From the NCBI RefSeq assembly GCF_001039355.2, contig NW_019775957.1, positions 465,458-529,457 on the forward strand: a DNA stretch of 64,000 bases, written 5' to 3'. Below are positions 1 through 12,600 of this stretch, piece after piece. Origin of the DNA: Lingula anatina (taxonomy: Eukaryota; Brachiopoda; Lingulata; Lingulida; Lingulidae). The position numbers and the translations under genes were made by a program. The notes under the pieces were generated by a model. That model had not been told where the DNA came from. It was given only the letters and a program-made list of their open reading frames with translations, and did no database searches. Position 1 is the stretch's first letter, and each line of letters begins with the position of its first letter.

Positions 1-522
1 CATTTAAAAATTAAAAAGGAACAAATTAATGAACTGAATACTTTAATAAAGGATCCTATTTTCTTGTTTTCTTTTAAGGAAATTTGCTCCACTTATACTT
101 TGAGAGAATATGTGTGATGACTTCTGAAAGCATTGGCAGACCATATTATATGATGAAGTTATAGCATTCCCAGCCGCCTTATATTGTTTAATAGCAACAA
201 TATAGAAGCAAATACACTTTGGAATGACACCTTTTCAGTACAGATCTTTGTTAATGTATAAATGTACAAGTGATATCAACCTTTACTTAACTGTTATTAG
301 ATTTGAATTGACAAACTATTAATTAACTTTATAAATCTCCACAAATACATTACAGCAATGTTTGGTGTCTACAGTGTATATCTCATTATCTTAAATAACA
401 GCAATTTTGTGCTAGGTGGGGAGAGAGTGTATGTAAAATGATGTTTGTGTTTAGTGATAAACTAAGTGTATATATTGGACCAAATGTGAACCTTGGCCTT
501 TGTTGCATATCATGTGCGTTAC
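1..522. other. intronic sequence at window edge
   Basis: AT-rich sequence downstream of the last visible ANKS1 exon. I see no exon here. The SAM and PTB exons of the gene should lie beyond base 1. Confidence 0.6.
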
Positions 523-616
523 CTGCCAGCAGCTGTGCAAATTGTGCTTCAAAGTCTCGTATGAATACTGATTCCCGAGCGATGCCACTTCCAAATGAAG
601 CCATGATGTTGGCAAT
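523..616 (-). CDS. ANKS1: ANKS1 pre-SAM exon, version B
   Basis: The acceptor is ...atcag and the donor gtaacg. It reads IANIMASFGSGIARES then VFIRDFEAQFAQLLA, entering in phase 0 and leaving in phase 1 (31 codons plus one base). It resembles human ANKS1A IEKIMSSIGEGI, just upstream of SAM1. It is a paralogue of the exon at 1442-1550, with the same entry and exit phases. Confidence 0.75.
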
Positions 617-3600
617 CTGATTAGGCATAAAGCAGAGGATTAATCAACAAGTCTGTCTGTCATGCATATACCATGTGACATACATGGAAGCACAGTCCAG
701 GTTGCTACCAGGCTCTTTTCTCTTTATAACAATTTGTGACAATTTTAAAAAAGATGAGCACCGAACTCCTTACGGTTCCCAGGTTCTGCTTGGTGATCTA
801 GTGGTACACCACCCTACAAATCAAGCCAAATATAAACCATGCTAAATAAGTAAACAACATCCACCATGCAGGAAGCAGCTACAAGAAGATTTTAGGGGTG
901 TCACCTTCTACTGCAGGTGGTCCTAGGCAAAGAAGCAGGAAACATGCAGGATAAAGATCCATGGTGAAGAACAAAGCTATATAATACAGAATCAGACATG
1001 CTTTCCTAATGAAATGGAAATCACTTATACAGAAAGTCATTATAAGGTGAATTAAAGAAAATAATTTTAAGGTATCTCTTGACATTTTCTTATTGAATAA
1101 TGTTTATTGAATAGTGATGCAAAATTGGATTTCACTAACATTTCCGTAAAATATTATATTTTACAGATGTTAAGTTTTTTATTGTTGTTAAGTTTTTAGA
1201 CTATCAAAGTACCAATGGCAATGTATTTCATTCAATGAAAAAAATCATATAAAATTTTTTAGTTAGTAGTCATTTATCTAAACAACGTTATGATTTCCAT
1301 TTCAAAATAACAAATGACAAAAGTGCAGACCGTTATGGATCCCCTGACCATGTCTTTATTGTAAGCCATGGGGTAGAAGTTACAAGTAGATGTACAAATC
1401 AAAAGAGGTTAGAACTATTCTAACCACATACAAAAAGCTACCTTGCTGAGACATGAGGGAAGCAAGTTCATTGTCAAACTCGAAGAAAGCACAGTCCCCA
1501 TCATCTGATATGCTGAGCTTGCCGCCATAGCTTTTTAGCACATCTGCAATCTGTAACATTACAATTGTATCAAACAAGAGAAACATACATATATGAAATA
1601 ACTGGGAACCAAAAAAGATGACAGTAATATATCAATCTATTTGCCATGACAGTAAAAGCCAGGTCTTCCATATCAACCATGCTGCATTGAGGCCAAGCAC
1701 TGCTGAGGCACCTGTATAGAGAAATAGATATACTGATATAAGGCAGTGAGAAGAGATTGATGAATGCACCTCTACCACATTCACGTCTGCCATTCCTGCT
1801 CATCTGCAAATAAAACAGAATCTATGACTTCCTCTGCATCAACTCCAGTCAATTAAACAATTAGTATTCACACACACAGTGCTGGTTACATATCAGACAA
1901 CAGTTACAACTAATTCAAGTAGTCAAATGCCAATTCTCTACACATTATAATCTACAGTTTTCCAATTTATAAATAAAAAAAAAAAATTATAAAAAGATGT
2001 TATTATCATTGATGTGTTTTACTTTTATACTCTGAATTAACATGCTTTTCAATCCACTTAACCACAGGGCTACACAGACCTATTGCTGAACAAATAAGAA
2101 TCTAATAAAAACAAAAGAGATGAAAACAACAATCTCGTTCTCCTTCAGGAGCAAACAGACCGTTTTCACTGTTTTCATTAGTACAATGCAATTTAAATGC
2201 AAACCACTTGTTTTAAATGATTTTGTCATGACATTTAGAGTATTTGCTAATTTTTTACCAATCCTATACAAACATCTGTTCTTCAATTTCCAGTATTTCC
2301 CAATGAACTTAATTTTCAACTTAATCAATTTTGGGGGCATCTAGAATGCCAATTCAAAAAATGCCAGAGAACCAACAACACAGTTTCTGAGTATAGGACA
2401 AGGTATACTAAACTCCAATACACTGAAGGTTTATAAGTTGATATTTTGAAGCTTATTTAATGCAGAGATGTGCTGGTAAGCAAAAATCAATATCCTATGC
2501 CACATATTTGAACAGTGTAGCTCAAACCACTTGAGATAATAATAATAAAGCTGTATGGGATAATTGGACAAGACATTTCCAGTAAAATGTCTGCAACAGT
2601 TGTATAATGCATGGGAATGGGAACTTTGGAGAAATGTAGACCACTTTTCACTTATTACTGTCATTAATAACATTGGTTGAAATATATGAAATAAGACACG
2701 AACCTGTTACCAAATTAATTCTAATTCTTGACTGTGATACAGAGAATTAATTTATATTAAAGAAGTATGTTATTCAATTTTACAGTAATTCAATCTTTCT
2801 TTTTATATCAATGTAACTAGATAAAGAGAAATACTCCAAAATTTGTTAAATAAAAATACTGAATTAATCACAAACTTGTTAAATTTTTTAGCATTTAAGC
2901 TCTATGTGTGACTTTTATCTCACCTGTGCCCACTCTTCTGTTTCATCAATGGAATTTTCATCTTCTTCCTGTTCTTCTTCTGCTGTCCTCTCTCCCTCTT
3001 TTTCCTCACTTATGGAGTCCCCCATTCCTTTTGATTTCTCAGAGTCCTTCTTCTTCAGTGCTTCATATGCAAGATACGTACTTCCTGGAGCCGATCTTCT
3101 TTTTGATGGCTTCCTCAGTCCTCCTGGCTGTATGTAGACATTTTCATAGATCTGGGATACCACCTTACGTTGTCCTCCTGGTATGGAGCCTCTGATTAGA
3201 CCTGGAATGGTAATATCCAGGATGGAAGTCAATCAATAATCTAAAATAGACGTACAAACATCAATCATGACAGAGATGACACAGAGGATAATTTCCATGA
3301 CTATCTTATAATATCCACATTCATCACAGCATACTTAAGCAAGTAATCACACATCTAGGATCTAGTCTCCAAGAAAGACAGCAAAATTAAAAACTTTCCA
3401 AATCGTCGCAAGAAATGCAAATGTCTCTGCCATTTAGGACTCAAACCTGCACTCTCCCTTTGTCAAGGTCCAGCAGAACACACTTAGCATTCATTAAGTA
3501 TCCACAGGATCTTGTACATCCATTAATGCAAACCAGCATTCAACTTTCTACGGCACACACCTTATGCAGTGTCATACATCTTTTAACTCTGGCACTGGCT

Positions 3601-6600
3601 GGCTAGGTAGCTAGCTAGACACCACTGTCAAAGAGAGACAGCATAAATAGTTGATCAATATTAAAATTTACAACTTTATCCTTCAGGTCTTTCTTGCCAA
3701 TTTGGAATACACTAGATTTTGTCTCATGTAACCAGCCAATCAATGTTCCAAAATTTCTCTAGGTGATTGGTAAATGAATTGATTAGCCACTTTCATGCAT
3801 GCTGATTAAGGCTGAGGACACACTGGAATATCCTAATACAAGATAAAATGTCGAACAATAACAACACTCTTACATGAGCAGTTATCAAAATCAACAATTT
3901 TGGTTAATGGTAAATGCCTTGTGAAAATATAATTTCCTGTGCATAGATATGTTGTTTGGGATCTCACCTGCCTCATGTTTATTCACATATGCTGAAACTG
4001 ACACATTATGAAAGTATAACTGTGAAATAGTGCTCCACCTGGAGCAAGGACTAACCCTATTAATTAGTCTAAGGTAATTACATTTGGCTGTGATTAGATT
4101 GTGAATTTTGATTGCTAAATTTGCTAGCAGCTGCACTAGCTAATCATCTTTTGATTTGATTGAATTAAAAAAATGCAGCTGAGATGGCGATTTTAATCAC
4201 TTTATGAAATATGGCAAATGAAACTAAAATAATTTGTGAGAGACTGGCTAAATTACACATTTCTGCTATGTGCCTTTTTTTACTTTAAATATGGTAATAA
4301 TTCACAAATGTCAAACACTTCTTTATCAAAATTTCTAGAGATTTTTTTTTTTTTTTTTTTTTTGCTTGTTTAAAACTTTTGGCCTAAACACTACTATGTA
4401 TCATCCAAATAAGTGGAAATACAGCTAATTTTGCATGAATTAAGTGTGTTATCACTGCAGCATTTATTTTTAATATTTGGAAAATCAAACACCGTACACA
4501 CCAGATTCTTACAAATATGGTATAAAGACTCACCTTCAAAATTCTACACAAAAGAACTGTCCTCTTAAATAGTACTTCATTCAGAGCATGTAAAACAACC
4601 ACTGCCTGTAGACCAGTGCATGTACATGTACCTACTGCACTTAGCTCAATTATATATAACAAGATATTGATCCAAAAAGTACCAATCTGGAATTCTCCCA
4701 ATTTCCCTTTAGACAGTTATTATCATGTACAGTGCACTTCTGCACCAGCCTTGCCAATATCCATTCAACTGTTATGGAAGATATTGTGGAGCAGATAGTC
4801 CTTCATGTGTTATTTCCAAATAACAGAAGTGGGCATAAATGTGAAAGATACAGGTGAAACTATTTCAGGTGACTGTAATAAATGTCAACATGGCAGGGTC
4901 ACTGGACATTAACAATGCTGTACACTGCACTGATACATAACTCACAGATTCAGTGTTCATATAGACAACATCTACAACATCAACACCTACCAGTACCATT
5001 TCAAGGACTGTTAAACAATAGCATGGAATGTTAAATTTGCTTTGTTCTGAGATAAGCACCACTGGCCTCTAAATACCGTAATACTATGCTCATAAAGATA
5101 TCACGCTATCTTTCAACGTTTCTCCATTTCCAAGCCATATCTCAGGACCAACCTCGGGTATAAAAAGCTCCACTGTTGTAATCTTGAAAAATGTGGCATA
5201 ACAAACGTCTTGATTACTTTGATTATGGAGCGCTCTGTCAGATTTATACCCACTGCATGAAGCATTTGAGCAGTGCACGTCAGAGTGGTTTTCCTAATTG
5301 CACATGACTGGCTCTGGCCATCTGTTGCCAGCCTCATTCTGCTTAATTACTACATCAAAGCCACGATGCTTTGTGATTTTCTAAGAATGTGTTGTAATTT
5401 TATAAAGTCAACTCTTTAAGTCTTTGAAAAACCACAGCCTTCTTTAGCTGCCAGCCAGAGAAGTCAGACCATCTGTTCCCTTGTAAAATGTTCAATATTT
5501 AAGGTGTGTAAAGTATGGAAAAACAACTAGTACATACATGCAGGGCAGGTAAAACATTTGCACCTGTGACCATGTAACTTGGCACAGGGGATAAACATGC
5601 ATGGTCAGTAGATAACAACTGGGCAAGATATTTCATAAAGGAATCATTACACAATATAAAACTTCCTCAGAAGGCATAATTTATGACTGAGGAAAATGAA
5701 GTGATATATGGATATTGTGACATCACAGAAGCCCCAGGTGTAGATGGAAATGTACATCCCAAATGCTGCAAAATTAACAAAAGCAAACAGTTTTACTTGT
5801 AGTAAGCAACTTATACATGATCCTTTCTTTGCAGTCATCTAATAATCCATGTTTGGAGGACCAATCAATACAACATGGTTAAACTAAGTGTTTGTGTTAT
5901 CTATTTATCTCTGAAAATAAATGAATACAACCTCAAATCTATGCTTGATATAAAATGCACTCATGCCTGCACTATCTATAGCAGGGATAAGTCAGCTGTG
6001 TGATATGTTAATTGACCATCAATATTTTCTTGCATGAAGAATTTCAATCAATATGATCCACAGAAAGAACAGAACTTGCCAATGGTTCTTATATCATAGT
6101 AAAGCTTAAATTCGGTTAATTATTTGGTTTTCTTAGTTAGCAGGAATGCCTTAATCGCTGACAGTATATTTTAAATTGCAGTCAAGACTAGCAATTTTGA
6201 GTAGAATTGGGAACATTTTCTTGATTTAAAACCAGATGGCTGTCTGTAATGTGTTAGCTCCACAAGTGTTTAACAAATGGGAAAGAGAAAATAATTATGG
6301 TGCATTCATCTTTTTTGGTTTAAAAATAAAAATAAAAAACAGTACACGATCACCCTTATCTTTAACTGATTTATAAACGAGGTACATAGTACCGTAGTAA
6401 TAGAAACAACCTATCTTCCAATGAATTATTGTCACACAGATTACATCATACACGTATACATCAAGAAATCTTACCTGTCCTATCAAATTCATGTGTAGAT
6501 CCAACAGCATTCAACATTCATACAAGTTACGTATCACAACATCCCATAAACATTGTTCTCCTTACAAGTGGTACTATGGCAGCTCCTGACACCAGTGTCC

Positions 6601-9600
6601 CCTCTTGTACTCACTTGATTAATAAGAGTGTTGTCAATAATAACACATTCGTATTCTATCAGATAACAATGGAGAAGAGCCATGAGTGAGTAAGCCTATT
6701 GTTTTAAGGGTATATGTATTAATGTTCCTCACTGACCCTGTTGTGTTAAATGCTGCTGGCCTGCCTCCAAGGAGAAATGGGAGACTGCAGGCTGACTGCT
6801 GCCCAGTGATATCTTTATCTATAATTCCAAGGGAAAGGTTTGGGATTTCTTGTCCCTGCTGAACCAGACTGAAAGTTTTCACTGGTAAGCTCTGCTATAC
6901 TGGAGTGGAACAGCCATACATAAATGACATTTACATGGATTAGAAGCCGCTATGTGTTTAGAATGTTTTTATTGGTAACATTTACCATTATGCATTTTTT
7001 CATTCAATGCTAAATACAAATGAGAAAAAAAAGATATTATATTATCACAATGCCTTGCAAGTTTATTGATATCATCCATGTACTTATTTTCCTGCACATA
7101 ATAGCCATCCTTTGAGAGTCATTACATATACTCTAATTGTTTTGAAGGGCATAAAAAACTGACTCTTTATGGCAATTCTGTAGAATATCCATCTACAAAC
7201 TTACTGATAACATCATAGCTGACAACAGTTAGAATTTCAAACAAGTCTGAAAAAGTGTATAAGACAGAAAAGGAGCTGTGCGTAAGGAGGATAAGATTTA
7301 AGAAACCAAAACTTTCAATAAAAATTCAGGAGGAAAGATACTTCAGTCAGACCATTGCCAACCATACAACACTGTGGGTCCCTGTCCATACTACAACTGT
7401 GACAAGGACAATTAAATCCAAATTAATCAGTATCCATGTAAAAGTTCATGTGAAATCATGTCCAGAGGGTGAAACCAGGCTTTTCTTATATATCAGTTCC
7501 ATTTAAATGTCTGTTTAATTAATAACTTAACTTTATGTATCCCAATTAGCTTCATAAGAAGAAATATCAATTTGGCTTTTATAATTCACAAGATGCCAAT
7601 ATTCACTTTGTTATTTCTGAACGAGTTCAATCTTTAGTCGGGAAGTAAGGTTATGGCGGGCAAAATATTTCCTCATGACCTTAATTTGAATTCTTTTTTA
7701 GAACAAAATGATATTTTTTGCAACTGCAACAGTTTCATAAAAATAAAGAACAGAATGCTTTTGCGTTTTCCATCACTAACTACTGTAGCTAACTGATTTA
7801 CATACCAGTTTGGTAGAGAAAGAATATTCCCCTGAACTTTAAATATAAAATATAAAATGTATTATGAGTCAGTTTCAAATATGCTCAAATGAAAAAATAA
7901 TCAGCAACTGTATTTCACATTTCCCAGAAACCTATTCTTGTTATCTTGCTGCATAAAAACACTGTGGAATGGCAGTGACACATATGAGTGGCAAAAACGC
8001 TGCCTCTATGAACACCGTATAATATCTCCATCACCACTTTATCTTATCTGCCATCTCCACAAGTACAACTATCTGTATAGTTACTTACCTGGCTTTATCA
8101 CAACCATGCACAATGACTTCCTTCCAGGCTGTAGACTTAATTACACAAGCAGGTGGAGATGAGGGAGGGGGGGGGGGGACTAAAAGACATGGTTTGAGTA
8201 ATCAAAATGCCACCTAACCATCAGCAATTTAATCTGTAATTTTGACAACTTTCATGAGTCATACAAAGCCTAAGGACCTTGTAAAAATACTCCTCCAGAC
8301 AACAGTGCCTGACTGTGTGTGTTTGTACCTACAGTATGTTGTGACTCAATATACATATACATGTGCCCAGAACGTACTGTCATCTTTTTTCTTCTTTTTT
8401 TCTACATACGTGATGTTGGTTGGTACAACTAGTGCCTTGCCAGTGTTGTCAGGACTAGACTGAGGGTGAAAACTGCATGTAAACAGCAGTGTCATATGTC
8501 ATCTGACAACACTGACTGTAGTAATCAGATAAGAATGTAGACTTAAACATATAAGTATGCACCTCTAAACAGCAACTGGTGCCAGCTTCATACAAAATTA
8601 CTCTAAAATATTATTAATGACTTTCCGCATATAACAGCATTCCCTTTTTAGGTAAACATATGGATATGTTTACAAATATGAATGAGATAATGCATAAATG
8701 AATGAATGAAAATATTAATCAAACAAGTATATTACCTGTCCTTCTGCAGCAACAGAAAGCATTAAGAATTTTAGCCTTGGCACTGTTGAACTGATCCATG
8801 TTTTCCAGCAGCTGATCATCCATCTGCATGCACAGAAATGATTAAGTTTCCATTCAGTTTGTTATGACTTAAACTTTGCCTTAAAAAGACAGAGGAAAAA
8901 GGGCCAGCTTTTTCTACTCCATCCAAATTCAATGCACAGAACACTTATTTCATCCAGAGGCAACAATTCCCTGAAAAGCACCCTTGCCAATTTAACCAGC
9001 AGCACTTCTCCTATACAATACTGGCTCTATGAAAAACAGCTAAATCCACCTTTTCTGAATAGTCATCCCAGCTAGTGGCAAGTTTAGAAATTATAGCTTG
9101 GCAGCAAGTGGCAGAGAATCCTAAGTTTTAACTGCCATTTCTCAAGGAAGGTCTTTTTTTACCGAATTCAGATTTTGGCACATTTGCTCTCACCAGTGAC
9201 ACCTGGTTTTCATCTGAGCACTCCAGGCTCCAAATAAAGAAGTTACGCAGGCTGTAAATGCTGTTATCAAATCTCCTTTTGGCAAGCCTCAAATAAAGTC
9301 CTCAAGTATCCAGGCAGCCAGCTGGTCAGTTGATTTACCTGAGACATTAATAGACCTCCTTTTGTAACTGAGCATCTTCACATCTTAACACTCCATCGGT
9401 CTGCCAGAAATTTGGCAAATTAAATACAACCATCACATAGCTCACCTGGATAGCACGCGTCTGCCAGTAAAAGTCAAACTGGCAATCAATCTGGGCTGTA
9501 TGTAATTTGCATACAGTAATTGGTCAAAGCATCATTACCATGACAATGAAGCTGGTCAAAACAATATCACACCAGAATTGCAAAGCTCAATCTGCAAGAA

Positions 9601-12600
9601 GTTGAAAGTGTAAATTCAATATGGGCATCACTTTTTCTCAGCAACAAAAATCAAACATTGCCAAATACACCCAAACACTGTTAGCGCCTAAAATAAAATG
9701 CATGTACTAACATCCATTACTATGATGCTTGGAAATAACCAGTTACAGTTCAACGTAAATTATTGACATTAAGTCGGACAGCCACCTAATGACTGTTCAG
9801 CTTTTTTACGTTTCCTGTTTGTTGAAAAAACATTTCCATATCATTTTTATGCACACCTGTTTCCGTAAATTCAATGTGCCATTACAGGGGAATACACTGA
9901 TGCCAAATGAAATATTCCTGTATCTGTGATTATCACTTCTATCTAAAATTATTGCCTGTATCTTTCCTGATCTGAAGTCCAGATGGTATATCAGCCTAGT
10001 CCTTCCTTAACCTACAGGTCATCAAGCTGTGTCCAGCTGGCTTGAGAAGTATCCCCTCCCTCCTAACACAAAATATACACATCATTATGTAGCAATCAGC
10101 AATAGCAATAACAGTAGGATGACAGCCCCACAGACCACCTACAACTAACCACCATACTAGAATATCAAGACAGAATGCTTATCAGCAAAGACCACCAAAA
10201 TTTACCGAGCACTGAACTTTTGATTTGTTATAATTTAATTAACTTTCAAAACAGGCAAATCCACTGTGATAACATCTGTTCCCTTGAGATTATTTCCTCA
10301 CTAAAAACATACCAAGAGCTATTCTGTGACCAGTCGTGTCCAGTTTGTAAATGATATTGCACCTGTTTCTTAAGTCTACAAGTCATTAAAAAACACATTT
10401 CAAGTAAAAAAAAAAAAGGGGGGGGGGACTACTTTTAAATATGGACCTTGTACATAAGATAAAAATCTTAATGAAATCAAGGTGCTTCAATAACTGTTTA
10501 TATATCGTCATCTTGATGGCTAATTACTTCATTACAGAGGGTATAACTAAAACTCAAACTGCCAATAGGAGAACCAGTTATACTGCATGATGAACTGGAG
10601 TTAAAAACTATTCCTGTCATGATCATTTTTTAACCTTCACAAATAAACATAAGTAATGCTAGGTCATGTACACGGCTATTGTTCTAGCCAGACCTTTCAT
10701 CTTCTAGACTGAGGAAGCTCTTGGTCATGGACTGGTGGCTTTGAAGGCTGCAGGCAAAGCAGACAAGAAACAAATGTTACACAGGTTGCCTGAGGTTCAG
10801 CTAGTTTTATAGTTAATGTCATTGAGTTCTCTGGCAACAGGTGAGCAGCTGCAGATGATAACACATATGATACAGGCAACACTGGGAAACAATACAGATA
10901 TTTTTAGATTAGACAGTTAAATATCCTATAACTGTGCATTTTCTGATCTACAGACATTCATGGCGGTAGTTTTCTAACATTCCTTTATCTATTTTTTAAA
11001 CTTTCACACAAATTGTTCTCCAAAAATATCATCTTCATAAAATTATAGTTCGAAAATATTTCTAGTGACCAACAGATTATTCCAGTGTATTATTAGCATA
11101 ACAACAACGCTGTTGCTTTCATCAAAGTCTTTATCTGTAAAAATAATGATTAAAATCATCTTTCAAAGCAACTTTAGTCCATTAACAAAAACTAAATTAG
11201 AAGAAAATACATTGTGCATTCCTAAACAAGGTCAAATTACAAACAAATTATCAAACCCTTTCCCATTAAATCATTACTTAATAAAATCCTTACCCTTAAC
11301 AGCCAGATTTGAGGATGTTGACAGAGATGATGCTTGATCCATTTTTACTCACAATTAACTTCTTCAAGTGTTGGAATGCAATTATTTTGAAATATTGAGC
11401 TTCAGGAATGAACTCTGTTGGCCTGTCATTTACCACTGACTGCCACAAGTATGACGGAAGAACACATGACTAAATGTACTGGAGTCACATTATCTACCAT
11501 GTTAGTGGATGTTACATCCAATTCTGACAATCAACTTTAATCAATTTAATTTTAATTCTAGCTGAATCATGAGTTATATTAGTCACTGCAGTACAGCAGA
11601 CATCACACAGCTAATGCAATCACAACAAAAACATTCAAACAACACACTGGCAATTGAAGCAAAATTTTGTCAATCATACAAAAATTGAACAAAATAAATC
11701 ATTTCTCAAACCACATTACAACACCAAAATTCACTTACTCTGTTTCAGATCCACTGTGGGTATAGAAAAAAACACAGAACATATTATGATTGAACAGCAA
11801 AGTCTGCTTGGAATGTTTCCATCCTTTTTGAATTCTGTCCATCATGCAACAAAATTTATGACAAGTGAGTCATAAATTTGATATTTGCATGCCACAGCAT
11901 ACCCAATCAAATAATGCTATTCACGACTTCATAGTTAATAGCTATTTAACGAGCAGACTAATTTCTTTTAAGAAGTTCATAATGAATACAAATTATCCCT
12001 TAAGTTATGACCTTTTAAATGTAACGGTTATGGCTCTTTAAATTATTGTTATACTCACAAATATTTACTGCATCTAAAATTAAACCTGGCCAAAACTGCA
12101 AAAATGACATTACTTACACCCCATTCTCATAGATTAGATCGACCTACATTGGATCGACCTAACTCCCTGGGGGTTCACGCTAAATAGCTGTCAGCCGGGC
12201 GGACACGAAAGTTAATTACCCCTTATAGCTTGTAGTAGGCGGGGACGGACACTTAAGGCGGATTATCTGNGGGGGGAGGGGGGGTGGGACTACTTTTAAA
12301 TATGGACCTTGTACATAAGATAAAAATCTTAATGAAATCAAGGTGCTTCAATAACTGATTATATATCGTCATCTTGATGGCTAATTACTTCATTACAGAG
12401 GGTATAACTAAAACTCAAACTGCCAATAGGAGAACCAGTTATACTGCATGGTGAACTGGAGTTAAAAACTATTCCTGTCATGATCATTTTTTAACCTTCA
12501 CAAATAAACATAAGTAATGCTAGGTCATGTACACGGCTATTGTTCTAGCCAGACCTTTCATCTTCTAGACTGAGGGAGCTCTTGGTCATGGACTGGTGGC

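Larger units (their letters stand above)
10418..12114. repeat. duplicated 1.7-kb block, copy A
   Basis: Nearly identical to 12271-13976, with roughly 1% substitutions by eye over 1.69 kb. This copy runs into a MITE at about 12117, while copy B continues straight into unique intron sequence. A single N (12270) lies between them. This pattern suggests two allelic contigs placed end to end rather than a true tandem duplication. Confidence 0.85.

Noticed and set aside
10697-10786. Extension of the 10.8-kb exon frame to its stop (...CLQPSKPPVHDQELPQ), and a tiny second exon after tgcctgcag
   Set aside because: Would need a 35-base or poorly bounded intron, and the phases do not join to 8823 or 3201.
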